Below are positions 25,803-33,703 of a stretch of 64,000 bases of DNA, piece after piece; positions within the stretch are counted from its first letter, which is position 1, and the number at the start of each line of letters is the position of its first letter. Under the pieces are notes generated by a model. It ran no database searches. It was not told where the DNA came from and saw only the letters and a list, made by a program, of their open reading frames with translations. Made by a program: the position numbers and the translations under genes. Source of the stretch: Demequina zhanjiangensis (lineage in GTDB: Bacteria; Actinomycetota; Actinomycetes; Actinomycetales; Demequinaceae). The DNA is taken from NCBI RefSeq assembly GCF_030418315.1, contig NZ_JAUHPV010000006.1, positions 1-64,000 of the forward strand, given 5' to 3'.

Positions 25803-26246
25803 GTGACGACCGAACCCTCGCACCCCGACGGCGCGCTCGAGACGGCGCGCCGCCTCCGCCTCGCCTCAGCGCGCATCCGCCGCCTGACCCGCGAGGCGGG
25901 CGAGCCCGCGGGGGTCACTCGATCCCAGGAATCGGCGCTTCAAATCCTGCGCCGCGAAGGTCCGCTGACCACGGCCGCGCTCGCCAAGATCGAGCATGTG
26001 CGCCCTCAGTCCATGGGGGAGACGGTGCGGGCCCTGGCCGAGATCGGCATGGTCGTGAAGGACCCTGACCCGACCGACGGGCGACGCGAGCTGGTGAGCC
26101 TCACCCGCGTCGGACGGGCGGTCGTGGAACGGACGGGTGGCGCGAGAGACGCCGAGCTGGCCGACCGCATCTCGCGCCGTCTGGGTGCCGACGAGCGTGC
26201 GACGCTCGAGAGTGCCCTGGAGGCGCTGGAGCGCCTCGCAGACTAG
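25803..26246 (+). CDS. MarR-family regulator
   Basis: A 147-residue winged-helix repressor. The DNA-binding part runs TRSQESALQILRREG, TTAALAKIEHVRPQSMGETVRALAEIG (recognition helix) and the wing DPTDGRRELVSLT; flanking helices form the dimer. The GTG at 25803 is six bases after TACCGT and is preferred over an ATG at 25767 that lies inside the operator. No divergent target gene is adjacent, so its regulon beyond itself is unknown; the oxidoreductase upstream is a candidate. Confidence 0.88.
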   Translation: MTTEPSHPDGALETARRLRLASARIRRLTREAGEPAGVTRSQESALQILRREGPLTTAALAKIEHVRPQSMGETVRALAEIGMVVKDPDPTDGRRELVSLTRVGRAVVERTGGARDAELADRISRRLGADERATLESALEALERLAD

Positions 26247-26300
26247 AGGCGACGCGCTGCCCGTACCTTTCGATCACCCAGGTGTGCGGCTGCGCGGTCC

Positions 26301-26321
26301 TACCGTGGATGCGGTACCGCA
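26301..26321 (+). promoter_or_regulatory. Promoter and palindrome before a small ORF
   Basis: TACCGT at 26301-26306 resembles the -10 elements elsewhere in the window, and the 12-base palindrome TGCGGTACCGCA at 26310-26321 lies right at the expected start of transcription. The product would be a message with a leader of about 100 bases ending at the small ORF of 26417. Confidence 0.4.
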
Positions 26322-26416
26322 GGTCACGCCTTCTGGGCGATGTGCGAGCAGGGTGGACCGAGCGACTCTTGTCATGCGCAACCACCCCGGATGTGCATCG
26401 ACTGGAAGGAAGTCCC

Positions 26417-26518
26417 ATGCGTGTTGTGAAGGTCGCCGCCGTGATCGGAGCTGTCGTCGCTGCTGCTGCAGGCGCTCGCGCCCTCGTCCACCGTACGGAT
26501 CGAGACCACGCGGTCTGA
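26417..26518 (+). CDS. 33-residue membrane or exported peptide
   Basis: A 33-residue ORF with a strong ribosome site GGAAGGAAG (26404-26412) before its ATG. The peptide has MRVVK, a hydrophobic alanine/valine stretch at residues 6-20, and a charged tail HRTDRDH, so it would insert in the membrane or be a tiny signal-anchored protein. No family is recognisable. It is the only supportable gene in the 470 bases between the MarR gene and the dehydratase; the rest of that stretch shows nothing coding. Confidence 0.5.
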   Translation: MRVVKVAAVIGAVVAAAAGARALVHRTDRDHAV

Positions 26519-26716
26519 CTCCGTCCACGAGGCAGGCCGCCGGGCTGCAACCTTCTCCCGATGCCTCCCAGCGGCTTGCCTCACGGCGGGTGGTCCCGCC
26601 TATGAACGTGGTCGAATGATCGACCTCTCAGACTTGCGTGGGGCCTGCTGGCGTCAATGTGCGCCGCCGGTGGGCCCCATGCATGCCACGTGAGCTCCGC
26701 GCGTCGGGCCGGCTGG

Positions 26717-27811
26717 CTACAGCACCGCCGTGCGAGCCAGCAGCGCGATCTCGTCGTCGCTCGCGTTCCCACCCGTGCACGCGAAGGCGGCCACCGAGGT
26801 GTCCCCACGGCGTCGGTCGGCCAGCACGCCCGCGAGGCCGGACGCTCCGGCCCCTTCGCACAGCGTGTGCGCCGCGCCGGCCATGAGCGTGATCGCGTCG
26901 CGCATCTGGTCCTCGCTCAGCAGCAGGAAGTCGTCGAGGCCGCCGCGCAGCACGGACTGCGGCGCCGCGAAGCCCGATCCGGTCGCCAGCCCCGAGGCGA
27001 ACGTCGAGATGGGACGTGTCACAAGCTCGCCGGAAGACCACGAGTCGAAGGCGGCCCGCGCGCCCTCCGCCTGCACGCCGACCACCCGAACGTGAGGCGC
27101 GAGGGCGTCGCGGACCAGCACGGCTCCAGCCGCGCCGGACCCGGATCCGATCGGCACGTAAAGCGTCTCGATCTCGGGGTGTGCGGTGAGAAGCTCCAGG
27201 TAGGCGGTGGCATGGCCGTGGATGATGGCCGGCTCCTCGCCGGGGTTCACGAAGTAGAGGCCTTCGCGCTCGGCAAGGGCCGCGGCCTCGGCAGCCGCGG
27301 CGGACATGTCGGCACCCGCGACGATTCCGCGGGCCCCGAGTGCGCGCACGGCGTCGACCTTCACCTGCGGCGCGGTCTCGGGCATCACGATGGTGGCCGA
27401 GACCCCGTTGAGGCGCGACGCGTACGCGAGTGACTGCGCGTGGTTACCCGTGGAGACGGTCACCAGCCCCCGCTGTCGCACCTTCTCGGGAAGCGTTGCG
27501 AGCAGGTTCAGCCCGCCCCGCACCTTGAAGGCGCCGGTGGGCTGCACGTTCTCGTGCTTCACCACGACGGTGCGGCCCGCCGCGTCGTCCAGGAGCGGGT
27601 ACGACCATGAGGGGGTCTTGGGCAGGAAGGTGGCGAGCACGTCGGCCGCCTCGAGCACGCCCTCGAAGGAGAGTCCGTGATCGGAGGCGGCCGAGGTGCC
27701 GCGCTGGGCCGCCGAACCGGGGCGGCGCGTCGGCGCTGCCTGGCTCCCAGGGAGGGGAGAGGCGCTGCCAGGCGCGACCGCGTCGGCGTCGGGGCGAGCT
27801 GTGATCGTCAT
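26717..27811 (-). CDS. Threonine/serine dehydratase-like PLP enzyme
   Basis: A 364-residue fold-type II PLP enzyme. The Schiff-base lysine is K96 in PTGAFKVRGG, TGNHAQSLAYA matches the substrate loop SxGNHAQ, and PIGSGSGAAG is the phosphate-binding glycine loop. These fit threonine ammonia-lyase and related serine/threonine dehydratases. A disordered 45-residue N-terminus precedes the domain, and no C-terminal ACT domain is present, so it is a catabolic, non-feedback type. It is divergent from a LysR gene, its probable regulator. Confidence 0.87.
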   Translation of the reverse strand: MTITARPDADAVAPGSASPLPGSQAAPTRRPGSAAQRGTSAASDHGLSFEGVLEAADVLATFLPKTPSWSYPLLDDAAGRTVVVKHENVQPTGAFKVRGGLNLLATLPEKVRQRGLVTVSTGNHAQSLAYASRLNGVSATIVMPETAPQVKVDAVRALGARGIVAGADMSAAAAEAAALAEREGLYFVNPGEEPAIIHGHATAYLELLTAHPEIETLYVPIGSGSGAAGAVLVRDALAPHVRVVGVQAEGARAAFDSWSSGELVTRPISTFASGLATGSGFAAPQSVLRGGLDDFLLLSEDQMRDAITLMAGAAHTLCEGAGASGLAGVLADRRRGDTSVAAFACTGGNASDDEIALLARTAVL

Positions 27812-27856
27812 GCCACCCAGGGTGGCCCGGCGTGATCCATACGTCCAATGAATCTC

Positions 27857-27871
27857 ATCTCGCGAAAAGAT
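27857..27871. promoter_or_regulatory. Candidate LysR binding site
   Basis: ATCT (27857-27860) and AGAT (27868-27871) flank seven bases, giving the T-N11-A form of LysR-family sites. It sits in the gap between the divergent dehydratase and LysR genes, upstream of TAGAAT (27884-27889), which is seven bases before the LysR ATG. Confidence 0.45.
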
Positions 27872-27896
27872 CGATGCCATCTATAGAATGAGGTGC

Positions 27897-28862
27897 ATGC
27901 TCGATCTGACCCGCCTTCAGGCGCTCGTGGCGTTCGCGCGCACGGGGTCGGTCAGCGCCGCCGCCGAGGAGCTGCACTACTCGCAACCCACGGTCTCCCA
28001 TCACCTCAAGCGGCTGGAGGCCGAGACGGGTGCAGTCCTGTTCCGGCGCGTCGGCCGCACCTTGGTCCTCACCGACGAGGGCCGGCGCCTCGCCAATCGA
28101 GGCGAGGAGATCCTCGGCCTCGTCGCCCGCGCAGGCAGCGAGCTCGCATCGGCCGTCTCCCTCCAGACCGGGCACGTCCGCGTCGCGATCTTCCCCTCTG
28201 GCATCGCCACCCTGGGGCCCCGCCTCGTCACCGAGATGCGCGAACGGCACCCAGGGCTCTCGCTTGAGGTGCGCGAGGCCGAGCCGCCCGAGGCCGAGGG
28301 CCTGCTGCTCGCCGACCAGGTGGACCTCGCGATCGCCTTCACCTACCCCCGCGAGCAGCTGTCCGACGCCGTCTCCTCCGAGGTGCTCGGCGAGGACCCG
28401 CTCTACCTGGTCACGCCACCTGCCAGGCCCGATTGCGCGACCGGCCACTCCGTCGCCGCACGCACTCCCTCTCACGAGCCCCTCGGCTCCCGCATCGCGA
28501 TCGGCCGCCTCGCCGACTTCGCGGACGACGACTGGATGGCCGGCTGCGAACGATGCCGCGGCTACCTTGTCGCCACGTGCGAGGACGCAGGCTTCGAGCC
28601 GCACGTCCAGTTCGCATCCGACGACTTCGTCGCCATCCAGGCGCTGATCGCCGTCGGCCACGGCGTCTCGATGCTGCCCGGCCTCGCGCTCGCGGCCCAC
28701 CGGCACCCCGACGTCGTCCTCACCCCGGTCGACGGCGCCTCCCGCACTCTGCGGCTCCTGTCGCTCGGCAAGCCGCCGCTGCCGCCCGCTCTCGACGCGA
28801 CGAGCCAGGTGATCCGCGAGGTGGTGGCCGCCGTCGTCCCTGAGGCCGTCCCGGCGGACTGA
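27897..28862 (+). CDS. LysR-family transcriptional regulator
   Basis: A 321-residue LysR regulator. The N-terminal helix-turn-helix is LTRLQALVAFARTGSVSAAA with YSQPTVSHHLKRLE as recognition helix, followed by the linker helix and a periplasmic-binding-like effector domain. It is divergent from the dehydratase gene, so the effector is probably an amino acid or its oxo acid. The second in-frame ATG is used because TAGAAT lies seven bases before it. Confidence 0.9.
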   Translation: MLDLTRLQALVAFARTGSVSAAAEELHYSQPTVSHHLKRLEAETGAVLFRRVGRTLVLTDEGRRLANRGEEILGLVARAGSELASAVSLQTGHVRVAIFPSGIATLGPRLVTEMRERHPGLSLEVREAEPPEAEGLLLADQVDLAIAFTYPREQLSDAVSSEVLGEDPLYLVTPPARPDCATGHSVAARTPSHEPLGSRIAIGRLADFADDDWMAGCERCRGYLVATCEDAGFEPHVQFASDDFVAIQALIAVGHGVSMLPGLALAAHRHPDVVLTPVDGASRTLRLLSLGKPPLPPALDATSQVIREVVAAVVPEAVPAD

Positions 28863-28863
28863 C

Positions 28864-29235
28864 TCAGTCGAAGTCGTCCGGGTTCGCCACCGCGCGCAGC
28901 ACGAACGGCGCCGGTGGCGGATCCGGGTGATACACGCCCTCAGGTGCGTCGACGGTGTCGTAGATGCGCTGCGTCGCGATCGGGTTCGGCGCGCGAGTAC
29001 CGCCTGCGGTGAGGGCGTAGGACACGGACAGGATGCCTCGGCACGGCCGACGCGCTCTCACCTGCTCGTCCAGCCACGCGATCGCATCAAGGACGTTCTC
29101 TCCGACGAGATCCCACGCCTCCATGGCGCTCGTCAGCCCCGGGCCAGTCCAGAGCTCCGCCCGGTAGCGCGTCGGACCGAGCGGTACTTCGATCGCGTTG
29201 CGCTCGTCCACCAGCTGTGCGTCGATGATCGCCAT
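28864..29235 (-). CDS. Hypothetical protein, convergent with LysR
   Basis: A 123-residue protein of no recognised family. It starts MAIIDAQLVDERN and contains a central helix AWDLVGENVLDAIAWLDEQV and a C-terminal proline-rich stretch (HPDPPPAPF). The ATG at 29235 has GAGGGAG upstream on its strand. It is divergent from another unknown protein at 29382, with which it may share a promoter region. Base composition and codon use look like the surrounding chromosome, which supports it as a real gene. Confidence 0.6.
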   Translation of the reverse strand: MAIIDAQLVDERNAIEVPLGPTRYRAELWTGPGLTSAMEAWDLVGENVLDAIAWLDEQVRARRPCRGILSVSYALTAGGTRAPNPIATQRIYDTVDAPEGVYHPDPPPAPFVLRAVANPDDFD

Positions 29236-29381
29236 CACATCTCCCTCACTTTCGAAGTTTCGCACGGTGAGGCGCGCGAGGCGCGGGGAGCGGCGCAACT
29301 CTGAGGGCTTCGTGACCTGCGGGGCGCGATGCGGCGTCCGTGCGGTTGCCGACGTCCCACCTGGCAGGAAGGATGGCGCGC

Positions 29382-29987
29382 ATGAAGGATCTCGGGGGAC
29401 TCGACGACTCGGCGCGGCTCGCGCTCGCCCACGCGCTGATCGCGCGGCTCGACGGGGCACCGTTCGGCACCGTCCCCAAGCGCGAGCTCGATGTCGCCCT
29501 GTTCGCGGGGCTCGTCGACGCGGGCTACATCTCCGACGCCGACCCTGTGTTCGTCACCGCGCGGAAGCTCGAGATCACGCCGGGACGGGTGAAGTCCCTG
29601 CTCTACAGCTATCGGATGGCTCAGGACACGGGTCCGGGGTTCGAGCGGATGCTCGCGGCCGTGCGCATGGTCTCGATCGCGCGGGGAGGCGATGCCGTGC
29701 TCAACGTCGAGGACGCCTACTGGCGGGACGCGTTCGTTGCCCGCCTCAAGGAGGTGGGCGTCTTCACCGACCGCTCGTTCAACTCTGAGCGCGTCGTGCT
29801 CGATGCCGACCAGTTCCTCGACGCCTTCGACGACGCGTTCGGCAACGACGGCGCCGACGCGAAGGCGCGGATCGAGGCGCTCCTCGCCGAGGATGACCTG
29901 GAGGGTCGGGTCGCGTTCGTGCGCGGAGTGGCGCTGCGTGCGCTCGGAGAGATGGGGATGGCGGCCGCCAAGGCGTTGCTCGCGTGA
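29382..29987 (+). CDS. Hypothetical alpha-helical protein
   Basis: A 201-residue protein rich in helices with no membrane segment. The region KLEITPGRVKSLLYSYRMAQ (about 60-79) has the look of a helix-turn-helix, and the C-terminal half holds repeated acidic helices. I recognise no family. The ATG at 29382 is placed nine bases after AGGAAGG; an ATG at 29373 is too close to that site. Confidence 0.6.
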   Translation: MKDLGGLDDSARLALAHALIARLDGAPFGTVPKRELDVALFAGLVDAGYISDADPVFVTARKLEITPGRVKSLLYSYRMAQDTGPGFERMLAAVRMVSIARGGDAVLNVEDAYWRDAFVARLKEVGVFTDRSFNSERVVLDADQFLDAFDDAFGNDGADAKARIEALLAEDDLEGRVAFVRGVALRALGEMGMAAAKALLA

Positions 29988-30090
29988 CGCGAGCGGTCGT
30001 GAGTCTCCTGCGGGGCGCGCTTGGGGCTGGGAAGCGGTCGTGGGTCTCCTGCCGGGCGCGCTCGCCGGGTCGAGGCGTCCGCGCGCGGAG

Positions 30091-30120
30091 TAGGGTGCCG
30101 ACATGGAGTTGTGCCGATGA
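30091..30120 (+). CDS. Five-codon leader ORF overlapping ilvE start
   Basis: TAGGGT (30091-30096) is followed after exactly six bases by an ATG (30103) that would be the first base of a leaderless message. The ORF reads Met-Glu-Leu-Cys-Arg and its TGA (30118-30120) overlaps the ilvE ATG (30117-30119). The leucine codon is TTG, a rare one in this genome. Either this is a coupling mini-cistron or the GGAG inside it merely serves as the ilvE ribosome site. Confidence 0.45.
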
Positions 30121-31232
30121 CGTTCCCCGCGATGCCGACCGGCCGGATCCTCTCCGGCGACGCGTACCCCCTCACCCCGAACCCGCATCCCGCGACCGAC
30201 TCGGAGCGTGCCGCGCTCATGGCCGATCCCGTGTTCGGCAAGGTCTTCACCGATCACATGGCGCGTGCCACGTGGAGCGGTGGGATGTGGAGCGACCGCG
30301 GCGTGATGCCGCTCGAGCCGATCCCCATGCACCCTGGTGCGGCGGTGCTGCACTACGCGCAGCAGGTCTTCGAGGGGCTCAAGGCGTACCGCCACCCGGA
30401 CGGCTCGCTGCAGCTGTTCCGTCCCGCCATGAACGCCGAGCGCATGATCGACTCTGCGCTGCGGCTCGCGATGCCTCCGCTGCCCGTGGACGACTTCCTC
30501 GCCGCAGTCGCAGCGCTGGTGCAGGCCGACGCGCAGTGGGTGCCGCAGCAGGAGGGCGGCTCGCTCTACCTGCGCCCCTACCTGATGGCGACGGAGACGA
30601 GCCTGCTCGTCCAGCCGTCGGACACGTACGAGTTCGTCGTGACAGCCTCCCCGGTGGGTGCCTACATGGGAGGCGGCGGGGGAGTGTCGATCTGGGTGTC
30701 GCGCGGCTTCCACCGTGCGAACGAGGGCGGCACCGGAGACGCCAAGACGGGCGGCAACTATGCCGCGAGCATGCTCCCGCAGCAGCTCGCGAAGGAGAAC
30801 GGCTGCAGCCAGGTGCTCTTCCTGGACGCCAAGGAGGACAGGTACGTCGAGGAGCTCGGCGGCATGAACCTCATGGTGGTCTTCGGTGACGGCTCCGTGG
30901 CGACGCCGCGCCTCACGGGCACGATCCTTCCTGGTATCACCCGTGATTCCGTGATGACGCTGCTGGCCGACGCCGGCCGTCCCGTCCGTGAGCGTGACAT
31001 CGAGCTCGAGGAGATCCGGGAGGGCGTCGCGTCGGGCGCGATCGCCGAGGTGTTCGCCTGCGGCACCGCCGCGGTCGTCACGCCGATCGGCGAGCTGAAG
31101 TCCGACGACTTTGCGCTCACCGTCGGCGACGGAGAGGCAGGGCCGGTAGCCACCTGGGTTAAGAAGGAGCTCACCGACATCCAGTACGGGCGTGCTGAGG
31201 ACCCGTACGGCTGGATGGTCCGCGTCGCATAA
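30117..31232 (+). CDS. ilvE: Branched-chain amino acid aminotransferase (second copy)
   Basis: A 371-residue class IV PLP aminotransferase with the same reaction as the enzyme at 186-1304. Landmarks are FEGLKAYRHPDGS, SLYLRPY, the Schiff-base lysine K210 in DAKTGGNYAAS, EELGGMNLM and FACGTAAVVTPIG. The two copies are clearly homologous end to end but far from identical, so this is an old duplication or a separately acquired paralogue. The start codon overlaps the stop of the five-codon ORF just upstream, which sets the start. Confidence 0.93.
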   Translation: MTFPAMPTGRILSGDAYPLTPNPHPATDSERAALMADPVFGKVFTDHMARATWSGGMWSDRGVMPLEPIPMHPGAAVLHYAQQVFEGLKAYRHPDGSLQLFRPAMNAERMIDSALRLAMPPLPVDDFLAAVAALVQADAQWVPQQEGGSLYLRPYLMATETSLLVQPSDTYEFVVTASPVGAYMGGGGGVSIWVSRGFHRANEGGTGDAKTGGNYAASMLPQQLAKENGCSQVLFLDAKEDRYVEELGGMNLMVVFGDGSVATPRLTGTILPGITRDSVMTLLADAGRPVRERDIELEEIREGVASGAIAEVFACGTAAVVTPIGELKSDDFALTVGDGEAGPVATWVKKELTDIQYGRAEDPYGWMVRVA

Positions 31233-31236
31233 CGAA

Positions 31237-31269
31237 CGGCCGACGCAGGGGTTGTCCCCGCGCCGGCCG
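31237..31269. terminator. Hairpin between convergent ilvE and MltG-like genes
   Basis: CGGCCG arms at both ends and GGGG/CCCC nearer the TTGT loop form an interrupted stem. It lies five bases after the ilvE stop and before the stop of the convergent gene, so it could serve both. Confidence 0.45.
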
Positions 31270-31286
31270 CCGAGTCACGCTGGGTT

Positions 31287-32282
31287 TCAGGGAATGCTCT
31301 CCCCGTTCTCCTGGAGCCACTCCTGCAACCTCATGACGTTCTCCACGTGCTCGTCATAGGTCTCCGCGAACTGGATCGCGCCCGTGGCGCGGTTCGTCGT
31401 GACGTAGTAGAGGTACTCCGAGTCAGCCGGGTGCAGTGCAGCCTCGATCGCCTCGTCCGAAGGCGTGGCGATGGGGCCTGGCGGCAGTCCCGCATAGAGG
31501 TAGGTGTTGTAGGGGCTGTCGACCGCACGCTCGCTGTCGGTGGTGAACGGGCCGTCGCTCTCGACCGCGTAGAGGACGGTGCTGTCGAGCTGGAGCTGCA
31601 TGTCCATCTCGATGCGGTTGCTGAGGACGGCCGAGATCACGGCCATGTCCTGCGGGTCGTGCGTGGTCGTCTCGACCTCGATGATCGACGCAAGCGTCAG
31701 CACTTCGTTGGAGTCCTCGTCGGAGACGCCGAGCCGTTCCAGGTCAGAGGCTCGGCTTCCCACCATCAAGGTGGCCGCCTCGGTCAAGGAGGTGCCTGCG
31801 GGCAGTTGGTATCCCGCAGGGTCGATCCAGCCCTCGGCATCGTCCCCGGGCGCCGCCTGGTGGAGCGCTTGTGCTGCGACGGCGGGCGACACATCGAAGG
31901 CCTGCCCCAGCAGCGCCGCGACCGTGGCGAGCCTGTCGCCCGCGTACACCGTGACTTCCGCGTCGAGAGCGAGCGTGGGCGAGCCGTCATCCTCGATCGG
32001 CGCGGACGACGGGGTGGCGACCGCGTCGAGGGAGGCGCTCGCGGACGTGCTTGGCGAAGCGTCGGCCGGGGCAAGCTGCGTGCCGCCGGCTCCGAGCATG
32101 GAGGCGTAGACGGTGCCTCCGCCCAATCCTGCGACTGCGAGGGTCCCGATCGCGTAGGTGACGCCACGGTCGCGCCTGACCCGGCGCCTCACCGAGGTCA
32201 CGTCTCGAGCGAGCGTCGTGTGCGAGAAGTGGTGGGCGGCGCTGCTCTGAAGCTCCGCCAACTCGTCGTGCAGTGTGCTCAT
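31287..32282 (-). CDS. MltG/YceG-like endolytic transglycosylase in an anti-sigma position
   Basis: A 331-residue protein. The first 40 residues are cytoplasmic and basic (SVRRRVRRDRG), followed by one membrane segment at about 42-66 and a Ser/Ala linker. The C-terminal half is MltG-like: LTLASIIEVETTT, with E202 in the place of the catalytic glutamate, and DSPYNTYLYAGLPPGPI. MltG cuts nascent peptidoglycan and sets glycan length. It is shorter than normal MltG and overlaps the sigma factor gene by four bases, exactly where anti-sigma factors usually lie. It may be both a wall enzyme and a partner of the sigma factor; the latter is inference from position. Confidence 0.8.
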   Translation of the reverse strand: MSTLHDELAELQSSAAHHFSHTTLARDVTSVRRRVRRDRGVTYAIGTLAVAGLGGGTVYASMLGAGGTQLAPADASPSTSASASLDAVATPSSAPIEDDGSPTLALDAEVTVYAGDRLATVAALLGQAFDVSPAVAAQALHQAAPGDDAEGWIDPAGYQLPAGTSLTEAATLMVGSRASDLERLGVSDEDSNEVLTLASIIEVETTTHDPQDMAVISAVLSNRIEMDMQLQLDSTVLYAVESDGPFTTDSERAVDSPYNTYLYAGLPPGPIATPSDEAIEAALHPADSEYLYYVTTNRATGAIQFAETYDEHVENVMRLQEWLQENGESIP

Positions 32283-32845
32283 GAGCGTCCTCCTGGGCGT
32301 GTGATGAGAGGTGTGGTCTCGCGCATCTCGGCGCCGGGTTCCAGGTCGGGTCTGGCCTCACGGAGCCGGCCGAGTCCGTCGGATACGTAGCGTTTGACTG
32401 TTCCTTCGGCGATCCCCAGCTCGGAGGAGATCCGGCCGACGGGCCAGTCCTCCAGGTGCCGCAGGACGACGCAGGCCCTCTCCCGCGGTGGGAGGAGCAG
32501 CAGGGCGGCCCGCAGGTCGAGGGCGGCGTTGGCGTGCGTCGTGGCGTCGGGGAACGATGCCCCGGGCGGCGCCTGTACCAGGTCGTTCACATCGTCGGCG
32601 GACCGCGCAGGGCGGACGCGCTCGCGGCGCTTGCCGTCGATGAATGCGGTGGTGATCGCGCGCTTCACGTACGCGTGGGCGGCATTGAGCTCGGTCGCGC
32701 GACGGCCCCGTCTGAACGTGCGGACGAGCGCGTCGTGCAGCAGGTCCTCCGCTTCCGCGCGGTCTCCGGTGAGCACGTAGGCATATCCGTACAAGCTTGC
32801 GCCGCGCTCGCGCACCAGCTGATCGAGCACCGCGCTCCAGCTCAT
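32279..32845 (-). CDS. ECF-like (SigE-type) RNA polymerase sigma factor
   Basis: A 188-residue sigma factor with region 2 (ASLYGYAYVLTGDRAEAEDLLHDAL and HAYVKRAITTAFIDGKRR) and region 4 (LLLLPPRERACVVLRHLEDW, then GIAEGTVKRYVSDGLGRL). Regions 1 and 3 are absent, as in ECF sigmas of the actinobacterial SigE/Sigma-E70 type. The ATG at 32845 follows AAGGAC and begins the conserved part; the frame stays open upstream but the added residues are not family-like. It is the first gene of an operon with the MltG-like protein and is divergent from an M48-like gene. Confidence 0.87.
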   Translation of the reverse strand: MSWSAVLDQLVRERGASLYGYAYVLTGDRAEAEDLLHDALVRTFRRGRRATELNAAHAYVKRAITTAFIDGKRRERVRPARSADDVNDLVQAPPGASFPDATTHANAALDLRAALLLLPPRERACVVLRHLEDWPVGRISSELGIAEGTVKRYVSDGLGRLREARPDLEPGAEMRETTPLITRPGGRS

Positions 32846-32876
32846 GGGCGTGTCCTTGTCTGTTCCATGCCTGCTT

Positions 32877-32902
32877 GTACGCAGCAGTGCCCGGATCGGT
32901 TG
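32877..32902 (-). promoter_or_regulatory. Possible ECF-type promoter of the sigma factor operon
   Basis: On the minus strand CAACC (32902-32898) and CGTAC (32881-32877) are 16 bases apart, close to the AAC ... CGT pattern used by ECF sigma factors. This would make the operon self-activating. The match is short. Confidence 0.3.
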
Positions 32903-33017
32903 GGTGCCGGACTCTTCGTCATCGTAGGCGCGCGCTTGCTCGACGGTCGGGCCACGTGCGGCCGAACGGTGGCCGACGTGCGGGCTCGTCAGTGCCCGGT
33001 CGTAGTCTGTTCCCACC

Positions 33018-33551
33018 ATGCAGACAGACCCGCCTCCCTACACGCTGATCCGGAAGCAGATCAGGAGCGTCCGCATGACGGTGCGGCCGCCGGACGGGGA
33101 GGTGCGGGTGTCAGCGCCTCGCCACGTCGCGAAGCGCGAGATCGACAGGTTCGTCGCGTCGCGGGCCGAGTGGATTGCTGAGCATCAGGCACGGATCGCG
33201 GCGGCCCCGCCGCCTCTGGAGGCGGGGCCGGAGGCCGAGGAACTTCGGGCCGAGCTGCGCGCACGGGTGGAACCGATGCTCGCTGAGTGGGCGGAGCGCA
33301 TGGGCCTGCTGCCGGTGCCTCCGTACATCATCAGGCGCATGACGTCCCGCTGGGGGACGTGCAACGTCAAGACGCGTCGCATCACCTTCGCGCTCGAGCT
33401 CGCGCGCAGGGACGACGAGAAGCTCGAGTACGTGGTGGTCCACGAGCTCGCCCATCTCATCGAGATCGGTCACAACCAGCGCTTCTACGCGGTGATGGAC
33501 CGCCACCTTCCTGAGTGGCGGCGCATCCGGCGTGAGTTGAACGGCAAATAG
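33018..33551 (+). CDS. M48-family (YgjP/SprT-like) metallopeptidase
   Basis: A 177-residue cytoplasmic zinc metallopeptidase of the YgjP-like (DUF45) group. HELAHLIEIGHNQRFY at residues 142-157 gives the HExxH pair with E143 and a third ligand H152; SRWGTCNVKTRRI before it is the family substrate strand. The length fits the short bacterial members. TAGTCT at 33004-33009 lies eight bases before the ATG, a near-leaderless arrangement. It is divergent from the sigma factor operon. Confidence 0.88.
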   Translation: MQTDPPPYTLIRKQIRSVRMTVRPPDGEVRVSAPRHVAKREIDRFVASRAEWIAEHQARIAAAPPPLEAGPEAEELRAELRARVEPMLAEWAERMGLLPVPPYIIRRMTSRWGTCNVKTRRITFALELARRDDEKLEYVVVHELAHLIEIGHNQRFYAVMDRHLPEWRRIRRELNGK

Positions 33552-33703
33552 GCCGTCGTCTCGCTCATCGCCCGGGGTTGTTGCCCCGCCGGCGCCTCAC
33601 GACGCGTTCCTGACCTTCGTCCACCACGAAGATGCAGGAGTGCATCCTGTCACTGATGCGCTGGCAGCGGCAGCGTCTCGCCCCCTGAGCCTGGCCTGCC
33701 CCT

